DNA of 64,000 nucleotides from Marmoricola sp. Leaf446 (lineage in GTDB: Bacteria; Actinomycetota; Actinomycetes; Propionibacteriales; Nocardioidaceae). The stretch covers positions 832,169 to 896,168 of the forward strand of contig NZ_LMRF01000001.1 in NCBI RefSeq assembly GCF_001424755.1, written 5' to 3'. Positions 8,343 through 19,578 of the stretch are shown in pieces. The notes below the pieces were generated by a model. That model made no database searches. It was not told the DNA's origin and saw only the letters and a program-made list of their open reading frames with translations. The number at the start of each line of letters is the position of its first letter. Position 1 is the stretch's first letter. Both the position numbers and the translations under genes were made by a program.

Positions 8343-9641
8343 GTGACCACACGCACCGACCAGACCACCCCCGCCCCGGGCGGGGAGCCCGGCCCCTCGC
8401 TCGCCGCGGTCGACTTCGCCAACGACAAGGCCAGCGCCTCGCTGGGCGAGTCGTTCCGCGACTACCGCGACCGCCTCCGCGGCGGCGACATGGGAGCCCT
8501 CCCGGCCGTCCTCGGCCTCGTGGTGCTGTTCGCGGTCTTCTCCGCGCTGCGCCCCGACTCCTTCACCAGCGCGCTCAACATCGCCAACCTGTTCACCCAG
8601 GCCTCGGCCATCTCGGTCCTCGCCATGGGCCTGATCCCGGTGCTGCTGCTCGGCGAGATCGACCTGTCGGCCGGTGTCACCGGAGGCATGTCGGCCGGCT
8701 TCACCGCCGTCGCGATCGAGCGCCAGGACCTGCCCTGGCCCGTCGCGGTGCTGATCGGCCTGGCCGTCGGCGCCCTCGTCGGCCTCGTCATCGGCCTGCT
8801 CGTGGCCAAGCTCGGCATCCCCTCGTTCGTGGTCACCCTGGCCTTCTTCCTGGGCCTGCAGGGCGTCATCCTCAAGCTGATCGGCCTCGGCGGCTCGGTG
8901 CCCGTGCGCGACGAGGTGCTGCGCGCCATCACCATCAAGTCGATGCCGGTCGTGCTCGGCTGGATCCTGGTAGGGGCCCTGCTCGCGCTCTACGGCGCGC
9001 TGCTCTTCCTGCGTCAGCGCCGGCTCGCGGCGAAGAACCTGCAGCGTCCGCCGACGTCGCTGGTGGCGGTCAAGTTCGGCGCCCTCGTGATCATCATCTT
9101 CCTGGTCGCCTCGATCCTGTCGGGCAACCGCAGCCGCGTGCCCAGCTTCGTCATCGCCGGCATCCCCTACGCCGTGTTCGTGGTCGGCGCGCTGCTGATC
9201 TTCTGGACCTTCGTCTTCAGCCGCACCGGCTACGGCCGCCACATGTACGCCGTCGGCGGCAACACCGAGGCCGCCCGCCGGGCCGGCATCGACGTCGACC
9301 GGCTGCGGATCTCCGCCTTCGTCATCTGCTCCACGATGGCGGCGATCAGCGGCATCATCACCGCGTCGTACGACGGCAAGGTCTCGCCCGGCTCGGGTGG
9401 CGGCAACGTGCTGCTCTACGCCGTCGGCGCGGCCGTCATCGGCGGCACCAGCCTGTTCGGCGGCAAGGGCAGGATCCGCGACGCCGTCATCGGTGGTCTG
9501 GTGATCGCCACGATCGACAACGGGCTCGGCCTGCTCAACCAGGCGGCGTACATCAACTACATCATCACCGGCACGGTGCTGCTGCTCGCCGCGTCCGTCG
9601 ACGCGATCTCGCGCCGCCGCCGCTCGGCCACGGGGACCTAG
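8343..9641 (+). CDS. xylH: Sugar ABC transporter permease
   Basis: A 432-residue integral membrane permease of the ribose/xylose (BPD_transp_2) family, partner of the XylF and XylG products. After a hydrophilic N-terminal tail of about 45 residues there are roughly ten hydrophobic segments; the family's EIDLSAG and IGGTSLFGGKG loops are present. The GTG start at 8343 follows GAGGAG right after the xylG stop. A regulator gene begins 3 bases after its TAG, so the four genes form one operon. Confidence 0.88.
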   Translation: MTTRTDQTTPAPGGEPGPSLAAVDFANDKASASLGESFRDYRDRLRGGDMGALPAVLGLVVLFAVFSALRPDSFTSALNIANLFTQASAISVLAMGLIPVLLLGEIDLSAGVTGGMSAGFTAVAIERQDLPWPVAVLIGLAVGALVGLVIGLLVAKLGIPSFVVTLAFFLGLQGVILKLIGLGGSVPVRDEVLRAITIKSMPVVLGWILVGALLALYGALLFLRQRRLAAKNLQRPPTSLVAVKFGALVIIIFLVASILSGNRSRVPSFVIAGIPYAVFVVGALLIFWTFVFSRTGYGRHMYAVGGNTEAARRAGIDVDRLRISAFVICSTMAAISGIITASYDGKVSPGSGGGNVLLYAVGAAVIGGTSLFGGKGRIRDAVIGGLVIATIDNGLGLLNQAAYINYIITGTVLLLAASVDAISRRRRSATGT

Positions 9642-9644
9642 GCC

Positions 9645-10877
9645 GTGCCCGCGTCGCGACGACGCGGGACCGGCACCAACCAGGAGGCCGTACGCCGACA
9701 CAACCTGGCCACCCTCCTGGGTCACGTGCACCACTCCGGTGGGGTCTCGCGCGCCCAGCTGACCGAGCGGATGGGGCTCAACCGCTCCACCATCGGCGAC
9801 CTCGTGCGCGAGCTCGACGAGCTGGGGGTGGTGCACCAGTCGACCCCCGAGCTGGGCGGCACCCGCGCCGGGGCCGGGCGGCCCTCGCTCGACGTCAACC
9901 CCGACCCCGACTCGGTGCACGTGCTCGCCGCCGAGCTCGGCGTCGACACCCTCGACGTGGCCCGGGTGGGCCTCGGCGGCGGGGTGCTCGACCGGATCTC
10001 GCGCCCCACCCCCGCCTCGCCCGACCCCGACGTGGTGGTCGACCTCGTCGTCGACATGCTGCGCGAGCTGCTGGCCTCGGCCTCGCCCGGGTCGCGGCTG
10101 GTCGGCATCGGCGTCGCCGTCCCGGGTGTCGTCAACGACGCGACGGGGCTGGTGCGGTTCGCGCCCAACCTGGGCTGGAGCGACGTCTCGCTGACGCCGA
10201 TGCTGGCCAGCCGGATCGGCCTGAAGGTGCCGGTCCGGCTCGGCAACGACGCCGAGCTGGGCGCCGTGGCCGAGCACATCCGCGGCGCCGGGCGCCACCT
10301 CTCCCACGTCGTCTTCCTGTCGTGCGACGTGGGCGTCGGTGGCGGCGTCATCGTCGAGGGCCTGCCGATGCGCGGAGCGAGCGGGTACGCCGGCGAGGTC
10401 GGCCACCAGCGCTTCGACAACGGCTCGGCCCGGTGCCGCTGCGGCAACACCGGCTGCTGGGAGACCGAGATCGGCTCCCACGCCGTCGCCGAGGCGGTCG
10501 GCTGCCCGCCCGACCGGATGGACGAGCTCGAGCAGTACCTCCGTCCCGGCCAGCCCGTCCCGCCCGCGCTGCGCCGGCTCGCGCACTCGCTCGGCGTCGG
10601 CCTCGGCGGGCTGGTCAACGTCTTCAACCCCGAGGTGGTCATCCTCGGCGGCGTGCTGCGGTGGGTCTACCCGCTCGTGCGCGACGACGTCCTCGACGCC
10701 TTCGAGGCGTGGGCCCTGGAGGCCCCCGCCCGCGAGGCCAGCATCGTGCTGCCCTGGCTGGCCGGCGACTCGGTCATCGTCGGCGCCGCCGAGCTGGCCT
10801 TCACCGACCTGCTGGCCGACCCCGTCGGCTCGCTCGCCCGGGCCGAGGGTGCGCTCACGGCGGTGCTCGGGGTCTGA
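9645..10877 (+). CDS. ROK-family transcriptional regulator (XylR-like)
   Basis: A 410-residue repressor: winged-helix DNA-binding domain at about residues 15-75 (VSRAQLTERMGLNRSTIGDLVREL), then a ROK sugar-kinase-like domain with the zinc motif CRCGNTGCWE and the glycine-rich VGVGGGVIVEG. It has lost obvious kinase use, as in the NagC/XylR type. It lies 3 bases after xylH, so it probably represses the transport operon until xylose binds. A second ROK regulator ends the facing xylBA operon; the two are clearly different proteins. Confidence 0.88.
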   Translation: MPASRRRGTGTNQEAVRRHNLATLLGHVHHSGGVSRAQLTERMGLNRSTIGDLVRELDELGVVHQSTPELGGTRAGAGRPSLDVNPDPDSVHVLAAELGVDTLDVARVGLGGGVLDRISRPTPASPDPDVVVDLVVDMLRELLASASPGSRLVGIGVAVPGVVNDATGLVRFAPNLGWSDVSLTPMLASRIGLKVPVRLGNDAELGAVAEHIRGAGRHLSHVVFLSCDVGVGGGVIVEGLPMRGASGYAGEVGHQRFDNGSARCRCGNTGCWETEIGSHAVAEAVGCPPDRMDELEQYLRPGQPVPPALRRLAHSLGVGLGGLVNVFNPEVVILGGVLRWVYPLVRDDVLDAFEAWALEAPAREASIVLPWLAGDSVIVGAAELAFTDLLADPVGSLARAEGALTAVLGV

Positions 10878-11023
10878 GCCGGCCCGTTCGCCCGAACGAC
10901 GATCAGTTCGCGGTCGGGCGTCGTGCGGTCAGGCGTGGATCCGTCGTCGGGGTGGCGAACTGGTCGTCGCTCGGGTGGGGGTGGGGTCGTCGGCCGGGTG
11001 GTCGGCCGGGTCGGTGCGTGGTC

Positions 11024-11084
11024 GGCAGGCGCCGGTCGGCGTACGTGCTCGGCAGGCGCCGGTCGGCGTACGTGCTCGGCAGGC
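11024..11084 (+). repeat. 27-bp tandem repeat, 2.3 copies
   Basis: Two identical 27-base units beginning GGCAGGCGCCGG and ending TACGTGCTC, followed by GGCAGGC of a third. The following bases GCTCGGCGGGCG start the arm of the 67-bp element, whose own arm reads GCTCGGCAGGC, so the tandem array may have arisen from the element's arm. Confidence 0.75.
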
Positions 11085-11090
11085 TTTTCT

Positions 11091-11157
11091 GGCGCTCGGC
11101 GGGCGTCGCAACACCTGCCAGGCACCAGATTCCCCGGACGTCCGGGGAACCAGCAGC
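11091..11157 (-). repeat. 67-bp palindromic element, copy B (inverted)
   Basis: Reverse-strand copy of 1356-1422. The GC palindrome at 11130-11149 is unchanged. The second stem (11113-11126 with 11091-11104) keeps most pairs partly through G-U wobbles if read as minus-strand RNA. It sits just 5 bases after the stop of the leftward ROK gene, in terminator position. Confidence 0.8.
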
Positions 11158-11162
11158 CCCGT

Positions 11163-12368
11163 TCAGCCCGCGCGGGGGAGCGAACGCCGCCCGGCGTACG
11201 TCGCGTCGAGGGCGTCGAGGGCGGCGCCGACGGAGGCGGCGTGGAGGCCGAGGCTGCTGGGGGCGACGCGGGTACCGGGGCCGGTGAAGCCGGCGCCGAG
11301 GGCCTGCTCGAGCGCGGGGACGAGCACGTCGGCGAGCGGCACGAAGGCGCCGCCGAGCACCACGACGGCGGGGTCGAGGCCGAGCGCGAGGCCGGTGACG
11401 CCGCGGACCATCGCGGCCACGACCGGCTCCAGCAGGGTCGCGGCGTCGGGCAGGGCGGCGACGCGGGCGGCGTACGCCACGGGGTCCTCGCCCGCGGCGA
11501 CCTCGAGCCCGGTGGCGGCCACGAGGCCGCGCTGACCGGCCAGCGCCTCCCAGCACCCGGTGCGGCCGCACGCGCAGGGCTGGTCGGTGCCGACGCGGAG
11601 GTGGCCGACCTCGCCGGCCAGGCCGCGGCTGCCGCGCAGCACCTCGCCGCCGGCGATGACGCCGGCGCCCAGCCCGACGGTGCCGGTGAGGTAGACGAGG
11701 TCGGTCTCGCCGACGGCCACGCCCTGCAGGCTCTCGGCCCGTGCGGCGCAGTTGGCGTCGTTGTCCACCGCCACGACGAGGCCGGGGGAGGACAGGCCGG
11801 CGGCGAGGCGGTCGGCGAGGGGCTCGGCGTGCCAGCCCAGGTTGGGGGCGTCGACGACCTGCCCGAGCGAGCGGTCGATCAGCCCGGGCACGGCCACCGT
11901 GAGGCCCAGCGCGCTCGCTCCGGTGGCGTGCAGCCGGTCGAGGTGCTCGCGCGCGAGCCGGAGCACCTGCTCGGTGCCGGGGGGCCCGGCGCCCCAGGCG
12001 GTGCGCTCGAACCACAGCTCGGCGCCGGTCAGGTCGAGGACGGTGACGGCGACGTAGTCGACGTTGACCTCGATGCCGATGCCCGCGTGCCGGCGTCCGT
12101 CGAGCCTGACCAGGGTGCCGGGGCGCCCGCGGCCGGGCTCGTCGCGGGCCGCCGGCGCCTCGAGGATGACGCCGAGCTCCTCGAGGTCGCCGACGATGGC
12201 CCCGACGGTGGCCTTGGCCAGCCCCGAGAGACGGGCCAGGTCGGCCCGGCTCCGGGCGGAGCCGTCACGCAGCAGCCGCAGCAGCACGGCGGTGTTGCGG
12301 CGGCGTACCTCGTCGGTGGCGGCCGGTCCCTGGGTGCGGGGACCGGCCGGCCGCGGGTCGAGGGGCAC
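11163..12368 (-). CDS. ROK-family transcriptional regulator (second XylR-like)
   Basis: A 401-residue repressor. A helix-turn-helix at about residues 20-70 (RADLARLSGLAKATVGAIVGDL) is followed by a ROK domain with VDNDANCAARAE, GLGAGVIAGG and the zinc motif CACGRTGCWE. The GTG at 12368 lies 2 bases after the xylA stop, the only start consistent with operon spacing; the frame stays open far upstream inside xylA in a shadow frame. As last gene of xylB-xylA-ROK it is the likely xylose-responsive repressor of catabolism. Confidence 0.87.
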   Translation of the reverse strand: MPLDPRPAGPRTQGPAATDEVRRRNTAVLLRLLRDGSARSRADLARLSGLAKATVGAIVGDLEELGVILEAPAARDEPGRGRPGTLVRLDGRRHAGIGIEVNVDYVAVTVLDLTGAELWFERTAWGAGPPGTEQVLRLAREHLDRLHATGASALGLTVAVPGLIDRSLGQVVDAPNLGWHAEPLADRLAAGLSSPGLVVAVDNDANCAARAESLQGVAVGETDLVYLTGTVGLGAGVIAGGEVLRGSRGLAGEVGHLRVGTDQPCACGRTGCWEALAGQRGLVAATGLEVAAGEDPVAYAARVAALPDAATLLEPVVAAMVRGVTGLALGLDPAVVVLGGAFVPLADVLVPALEQALGAGFTGPGTRVAPSSLGLHAASVGAALDALDATYAGRRSLPRAG

Positions 12369-12370
12369 GG

Positions 12371-13531
12371 TCAGCGGATGCCGTAGAGGTGCTCCAGCGC
12401 GAGCTGGTCGAGCCGCTCGAAGGCCATGCCGCGCGCGCCGATGGCCTCCACGTCGGGCGCCGGGGCGTCGACGATGCTCTGCCAGGTCTCGCCCTCGGCC
12501 AGCGTCGGCACGGCGAGCTCGGGCAGGTGGGAGGCCTCGAGCGCCGCCTGGACCTCGGGGTCGGCGCGGAACGCCCGGGCCTTCTCGCGCAGGATCAGGT
12601 AGTTGCGCATGCACCCGGCGGCCGAGACCCAGACACCCTTGTCGTCCTCGGTGCGCGGGGTCTTGAAGTCGAAGTGGACCGGCCCGTCGTAGCCGCCCGC
12701 GAGCAGGGTGTCGACGATCCAGAAGGCGCCGCGGACGTTGCCGGCGCCGAAGCGGAGGTCCTGGTCGTACTTCGGGCCGTTCTGGCCGTTGAGGTCGATG
12801 TGGAACAGCTTGCCCTGCCACATCGCCTGGGCGTAGCCGGCGGCGGCGTTCATGCCGGCCATCTCCTCGTGCCCGATCTCGGGGTTGACCCCGACCAGCT
12901 CGGGGCGCTCGAGGCGCTCGATGAAGGCCAGCGCGTGGCCGACGGTGGGCAGCAGGATGTCGCCGCGGGGCTCGTTGGGCTTGGGCTCGATGGCGAACTT
13001 GAGGTCGTAGCCCTTCTCGGTGACGTAGTCGCCCAGCAGGTCGAAGGCCTCCTTGTAGCGGTCGAGCGCGACCATGACGTCCTTGGACGCCTGCGACTCC
13101 GCACCCTCGCGGCCGCCCCAGGCGACGTAGACCTTGGCGCCCAGCTCGGCGGCCAGGTCGATGTTGCGCATCGTCTTCTGGAGCGCGAACCGGCGTACGT
13201 CGCGCAGGTTGGAGGTGAAGGCGCCGTCCTTGAAGACGGGGTGGCCGAAGAGGTTGGTGGTCGCGGTGGTGACGACCAGGCCGGTGTCGGCCAGCGACTT
13301 CTTGAAGCCGTCGAGGATCTTCTCGCGCTCGGAGTCCGAGGAGCCGAACGGCACCACGTCGTCGTCGTGGAAGTTCACGCCGTAGGCACCGATCTCGGCC
13401 AGCTTCTCGACCGCGCGGACGGGGTCCATGGCGGGGCGGGTGGGCTCGCCGAAGGGGTCGCGGCCGGGGTACTGCACGGTCCAGAGCCCGAAGGAGAACT
13501 TGTCCTCGGGGCGCGGGGTGAGGTCGGTCAT
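12371..13531 (-). CDS. xylA: Xylose isomerase
   Basis: A 386-residue cytosolic enzyme converting D-xylose to D-xylulose. It is of the shorter actinobacterial class, like the Streptomyces enzymes. The catalytic His55 and Asp58 lie in [11 protein letters not shown], metal ligands in [12 protein letters not shown] and [12 protein letters not shown], and the second metal site in [19 protein letters not shown]. The ATG at 13531 has GAGAGG upstream. It lies 40 bases after xylB and 2 bases before the ROK gene, so all three are co-transcribed. Confidence 0.96.
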   Translation of the reverse strand: MTDLTPRPEDKFSFGLWTVQYPGRDPFGEPTRPAMDPVRAVEKLAEIGAYGVNFHDDDVVPFGSSDSEREKILDGFKKSLADTGLVVTTATTNLFGHPVFKDGAFTSNLRDVRRFALQKTMRNIDLAAELGAKVYVAWGGREGAESQASKDVMVALDRYKEAFDLLGDYVTEKGYDLKFAIEPKPNEPRGDILLPTVGHALAFIERLERPELVGVNPEIGHEEMAGMNAAAGYAQAMWQGKLFHIDLNGQNGPKYDQDLRFGAGNVRGAFWIVDTLLAGGYDGPVHFDFKTPRTEDDKGVWVSAAGCMRNYLILREKARAFRADPEVQAALEASHLPELAVPTLAEGETWQSIVDAPAPDVEAIGARGMAFERLDQLALEHLYGIR

Positions 13532-13571
13532 GGTGGTGCCTCTCTGGTGGGGCTGGCGGAGGGGTGGGGCG

Positions 13572-14972
13572 TCAGGAGGGGGTGGACCAGCCGGCGGTGC
13601 GCTCGCGCAGGTCGGCGTACGCCGCGCGCAGCTCGCCGGCGTCGGGGCCGTCCTCGGGGCCGTCGAGCTCGGTGGCCGGGACCGGCCAGTCGGGGGGCGT
13701 CTCGGTGCCGAGGAGCGTCCAGGCGGCCTGGCGGGCGGCGCCCAGGGCGACGTACTCCCCGGGGTCGGGCAGGGCGACGGGCAGCCCGAGCACGGCCGGC
13801 GCGAGGGCCCGGACGGCCGGGTTGCGGGCGGCCCCGCCGATGAGCAGGGCGCGGGCGGGGGAGGCGTCGGACATGGCGTCCATGGCGGCCAGGGCGTCGG
13901 CGAGGCTGAGCAGCAGGCCCTCGACGTGGGCGCGGGCGAGGTCCTCGCGGGTGGTGGCGCTGGTGAGGCCGTGGAGCGTGCCGGCGGCGTCGGGACGGGC
14001 CGGGGTGCGCTCGCCGTCGAGGTAGGGCAGCAGGGTCAGGCCGTGGGCGCCGGGCACCGAGGCCAGGGCCAGCTCGGCGAGGCCGGCGTGGTCGACGCCG
14101 AGCAGCCGGGCGCCGAGGTCGAGGATGCGGGCGGCGTTGACGGTGCAGGCCAGCGGCAGGAAGCGACCGGTCGCGTCGGCGAAGCCGGCGACCATGCCGG
14201 TGCCGTCGGCCGACGGGCCCGCGGCGACCATCGAGACCACGCCGGAGGTGCCGATCGAGACGCCGGCGTCGCCCTGCTTGAGCCCCAGCCCGAGGGCGGC
14301 GGCCATGTTGTCGCCGGTGCCCGGGGCGATCACGGCGCGACCGTGGTGGCCGACGACCTCGGCGGGCTCGGCGATCCGCGGCAGCACGAGCGAGCGGCCG
14401 GCGGCGCGCTCGAGCACCTCGGGCATCCAGTCGTCGGTGTGCGGCGAGAAGTAGCCCGTGCCCGAGGCGTCGCCGCGGTCGGTGGTGGCCTCCTCGGGCC
14501 GCCCGGCGAGGTGCCAGGTCAGGTAGTCGTGGGGGAGCAGCACCCGGTGGGCCCGGCCCAGCGCGTCGGCGGCGTGGTCACGCATCCAGCGCAGCTTGGT
14601 CACCGTGATCGAGGCGTTGAGCACCGAGCCGGTCAGGTCGGCGCTGGCCTGCGGCCCGCCGAGCTCCTCGACCAGGTCGGCGGCGGCGCCGGCGCTGCGC
14701 ATGTCGTTCCACAGCAGCGCGTCGTGGACGGGGTCGCCGGCGGCGTCGAGCACCACCGAGCCGTGCTGCTGACCGCCGATGGCGACCGCGTCGGCGCGCT
14801 CCAGCAGCGGTCCGGCCGCCTCGTCGAACGCCTCCAGCCAGCGCCGCGGGTCGACGGCGGTGCCGTCGGGGTGGCGGGCCGCCCGCTGCTCCACCACCTC
14901 GCCGCTGTCGGCGTCGACGAGCAGCGCCTTCGTGGACTGGGTGGAGGAGTCGACACCGAGGACCAGAGGCAT
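13572..14972 (-). CDS. xylB: Xylulokinase
   Basis: A 466-residue FGGY-family sugar kinase that phosphorylates xylulose to xylulose 5-phosphate for the pentose phosphate pathway. N-terminal [15 protein letters not shown] is the phosphate-binding loop; [16 protein letters not shown] and the C-terminal [21 protein letters not shown] complete the two-domain fold. It heads xylB-xylA-ROK. The ATG at 14972 sits 6 bases after a TAAATT box, so the mRNA is probably leaderless, and no ribosome site is present close to the start. Confidence 0.95.
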   Translation of the reverse strand: MPLVLGVDSSTQSTKALLVDADSGEVVEQRAARHPDGTAVDPRRWLEAFDEAAGPLLERADAVAIGGQQHGSVVLDAAGDPVHDALLWNDMRSAGAAADLVEELGGPQASADLTGSVLNASITVTKLRWMRDHAADALGRAHRVLLPHDYLTWHLAGRPEEATTDRGDASGTGYFSPHTDDWMPEVLERAAGRSLVLPRIAEPAEVVGHHGRAVIAPGTGDNMAAALGLGLKQGDAGVSIGTSGVVSMVAAGPSADGTGMVAGFADATGRFLPLACTVNAARILDLGARLLGVDHAGLAELALASVPGAHGLTLLPYLDGERTPARPDAAGTLHGLTSATTREDLARAHVEGLLLSLADALAAMDAMSDASPARALLIGGAARNPAVRALAPAVLGLPVALPDPGEYVALGAARQAAWTLLGTETPPDWPVPATELDGPEDGPDAGELRAAYADLRERTAGWSTPS

Positions 14973-14978
14973 GCGGCT

Positions 14979-15006
14979 AATTTATACGACTCCTGAACTA
15001 AGTCAA
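14979..15006 (-). promoter_or_regulatory. xylB promoter, apparently leaderless
   Basis: On the minus strand TTGACT (15006-15001), a 16-base spacer and TAAATT (14984-14979) form a near-consensus housekeeping promoter, and the start codon begins 6 bases later. The spacer contains the 11-mer shared with the xylF promoter (14983-14993) and the imperfect palindrome TGAACTAAGTCA (14994-15005), so a repressor bound here would cover the promoter. Confidence 0.6.
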
Positions 15007-15029
15007 GGGTGGCGGGTATGCGGGGTACG

Positions 15030-15102
15030 CCCGACCTGCGAATGTGGTGGGAGCGACTCGTGCGAGCCACGCCCGTCCCACCGGCCACATTCGCATGTCG
15101 GG
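15030..15102. repeat. Long imperfect hairpin between fbiC and xylB
   Basis: Arms 15030-15047 and 15085-15102 pair at 17 of 18 positions (core GCGAATGTGG). Inside, TGGGA (15048-15052) pairs with 15076-15080, leaving a CCGG bulge, and CTCG-tg-CGAG (15057-15066) closes the tip. It lies 24 bases after the fbiC stop, so it fits a terminator, but it is much longer than needed and may be a mobile palindromic repeat. Confidence 0.7.
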
Positions 15103-15125
15103 GGCCGGCCGACGGGGCGGCCACC

Positions 15126-17699
<2,574 letters not shown>

Positions 17700-17710
17700 C
17701 GCGGATCAGG

Positions 17711-18541
17711 CTAGCCCGGGGACGGGACCGGCAGCTCCAGGCCCGCCTCGGCCATCACCCGGCGGAGCACGTCGGGCCGGTTGGTGATCAGGCCGTCCAC
17801 GCCCAGGTCGACCAGCAGCCGCATCGTCGGCGCGTCGTCGACGGTGTAGGGCAGCACCCGCAGGCCGGCGTCGTGCGCCTGCGCGACCAGGGCCGGGGTG
17901 AGGCTGCTGCGGCTCGGCGAGAGGGCGTCGAAGCCGAGGCCGGCCGCGGCCAGGGCCACGCTGTCGCCGTAGTCGTCGATGTCGAGCCCGGCCAGCCACG
18001 GCGAGGCGCCCGGCTGGTCGACCTCGAGCCGGTCGGTGGTGCTGAGCGCGTTGAGCCGCAGGCCGGGCTCGGCGGCGTGGACGAGCCGCAGCACCGCCCA
18101 GTCGAAGCTCTGCACCGAGGTGCGGGCGACCACGCCCGTGTCGGTGAGCAGCCCGACCACCGCCTCGACGAAACGCTCCCGCGGCGCGGTCTCCTCGGGG
18201 TGCAGCACGTCGAACTTGGTCTCGACGTTGAGGCCGACGTCCGCGCCGCGCTCGTGCACCAGCTCGACGAGCTGGGCGAGCGTGGCGAGCGGTTCGGGGC
18301 CGCAGGAGGGCAGCGTCGCGAGCTCGTCCCAGGTGCGGCGGGCGATCAGGTGGCCGGCGTACGTGCGTTCGTGGGAGAGCAGCGGCACCCCGTCGGCGCT
18401 CACGTGGACGTCGCACTCCAGCGTGCTCACGCCGAGCGCCAGGGCCCGGTCGAAGGCCATCAGCGAGTTCTCCGGCCAGAGCCCGGCCCCGCCGCGGTGG
18501 GCCTGGAGGTCGAAGCGCGGGCGCGCGCTCAGCTCGTCCAC
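17711..18541 (-). CDS. Glycerophosphodiester phosphodiesterase
   Basis: A 276-residue GDPD-family TIM-barrel enzyme, cleaving deacylated phospholipids to glycerol 3-phosphate and an alcohol. Catalytic signature AHRGGAGLWPENS at the start and ECDVHVSADGVPLLSHE supply the two His and the metal-binding Glu-x-Asp. There is no signal peptide, so it is probably cytosolic. The start is uncertain: GTG 18541 overlaps the preceding gene by 13 bases but has its purine-rich site too close, while CTG 18532 would be well spaced from AAGGAG. It is coupled to the oxidoreductase gene upstream. Confidence 0.88.
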   Translation of the reverse strand: MDELSARPRFDLQAHRGGAGLWPENSLMAFDRALALGVSTLECDVHVSADGVPLLSHERTYAGHLIARRTWDELATLPSCGPEPLATLAQLVELVHERGADVGLNVETKFDVLHPEETAPRERFVEAVVGLLTDTGVVARTSVQSFDWAVLRLVHAAEPGLRLNALSTTDRLEVDQPGASPWLAGLDIDDYGDSVALAAAGLGFDALSPSRSSLTPALVAQAHDAGLRVLPYTVDDAPTMRLLVDLGVDGLITNRPDVLRRVMAEAGLELPVPSPG

Positions 18542-19560
18542 TCCTTGAGGCGCCGCACGAGGCTCGCCGGGTCGTCGTCGACCGGCACCACGTTGAGGTT
18601 GGTGACCCCCGCCTCGGCGTACGCCGCCAGCCGCTCGCGCACGTGGCCCTCGGGCCCCACCAGGTTGGTCTGCTCGAGCAGCTCCAGGGGCACGGCCGCC
18701 TCGGCTTCCCGCTTGTGGCCCGAGAGGTAGAGGTCCTGGATGCGGGCGGCCTCGGCCTCGAAGCCGTACTGCCCGACGAGGTCGTTGTAGAAGTTCTTGC
18801 CCCGGGCGCCCATGCCGCCGACGTAGAGCGCGGTGTGGGGGCGGGCGAGGTCGAGCAGGTGCTTGACGTCGTCGCCGACCGCGACCATGCCGCCGCCCAC
18901 GACCTCGAGCGGGCCCAGCTCCGCAGGCCGCTTGGCCGTGCCGGCGGCCAGGGCCTCGCCCCACACCGCCTGGGCGCCCTCGGGGCTGAAGAGGAACGGC
19001 AGCCAGCCGTCGGCGTACTCCGCGGTGCCCTCGACCGACTTCGGCCCCAGCGCCGCGATGTAGATCGGCACCGAGGAGCGCTCGGGGTGGGTCAGCATCT
19101 TCAGCGGCTTGCCGAGGCCGGTGCCCTGGTCGGGCGGCAGCGGCAGCGTGAACTGGCGGCCGTCGTGCTGGAGCACCTCGCGGCGCAGCGCGGCCCGGAC
19201 GATGTCGACGACCTCGCGGGTGCGGCCGACCGGCGCGCGGTAGGGCATCCCGTGCCAGCCCTCGATCACCTGCGGGCCCGAGGCGCCGAGCCCGAGGATG
19301 GCGCGGCCGCCGGAGACGTTGTCGAGCCCGGCGGCGGTCTGGGCGAGCAGCGCGGGCGTGCGGGAGTAGACGTTGAGGATGGCCGAGCCGATCTCGACGG
19401 TCTCGGTGCGCGCGGCGAGGTAGCCCATCAGCGTGGCGGCGTCGAAGCCGTAGGCCTCGGCCACCCAGATGGTGTCGAGACCCGCCTGCTCCAGGCCCGC
19501 GACCCGGTCGGCGGTCTCGCGGGGGTTGCCGGCGTAGGTCAGCTGCGTGGAGATCTTCAC
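18529..19560 (-). CDS. LLM-class F420-dependent oxidoreductase
   Basis: A 343-residue luciferase-like monooxygenase-fold enzyme. The N-terminus KISTQLTYAGNPRETADRV and the segments TIWVAEAYGFDAATLMGYLA and RAILGLGASGPQVIEGWHG are typical of actinobacterial F420-dependent dehydrogenases and reductases. Substrate unknown. The GTG at 19560 lies exactly 6 bases after TAGGTT (19572-19567), a leaderless-type promoter. fbiC, needed for F420, is two genes downstream on the same strand, with a phosphodiesterase between. Confidence 0.85.
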   Translation of the reverse strand: MKISTQLTYAGNPRETADRVAGLEQAGLDTIWVAEAYGFDAATLMGYLAARTETVEIGSAILNVYSRTPALLAQTAAGLDNVSGGRAILGLGASGPQVIEGWHGMPYRAPVGRTREVVDIVRAALRREVLQHDGRQFTLPLPPDQGTGLGKPLKMLTHPERSSVPIYIAALGPKSVEGTAEYADGWLPFLFSPEGAQAVWGEALAAGTAKRPAELGPLEVVGGGMVAVGDDVKHLLDLARPHTALYVGGMGARGKNFYNDLVGQYGFEAEAARIQDLYLSGHKREAEAAVPLELLEQTNLVGPEGHVRERLAAYAEAGVTNLNVVPVDDDPASLVRRLKEWTS

Positions 19561-19578
19561 GCAGCGAACCTAGAGGGG

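Larger units (their letters stand above)
10878..11162. other. Repeat-rich spacer between two converging ROK genes
   Basis: No gene is seen. From left: GTTCG-cc-CGAAC at 10886-10897; a spaced inverted repeat GACGATCAGTTCGC / GCGAACTGGTCGTC (13 of 14) around 10898-10970; a 12-bp unit GTCGGCCGGGTG twice at 10989-11012, the second with one change; a 27-bp unit twice in tandem at 11024-11050 and 11051-11077 plus 7 bases of a third; then copy B of the 67-bp element. Both flanking genes end here, so this is terminator territory grown by repeat accumulation. Confidence 0.65.

Noticed and set aside
8271-10586. A 2.3-kb minus-strand open frame opposite xylH and ROK
   Set aside because: His/Asp/Arg-rich shadow peptide with no motif, opposite two solid genes.
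10886-10897. GTTCG-cc-CGAAC considered as a LexA box
   Set aside because: The half-sites are in the reverse order and spacing from the CGAAC-N4-GTTCG box seen at recA.
11024-11084. 27-bp tandem units considered as a CRISPR or iteron array
   Set aside because: Units are directly joined without spacers, only 2.3 copies, and no cas or replication gene is near.
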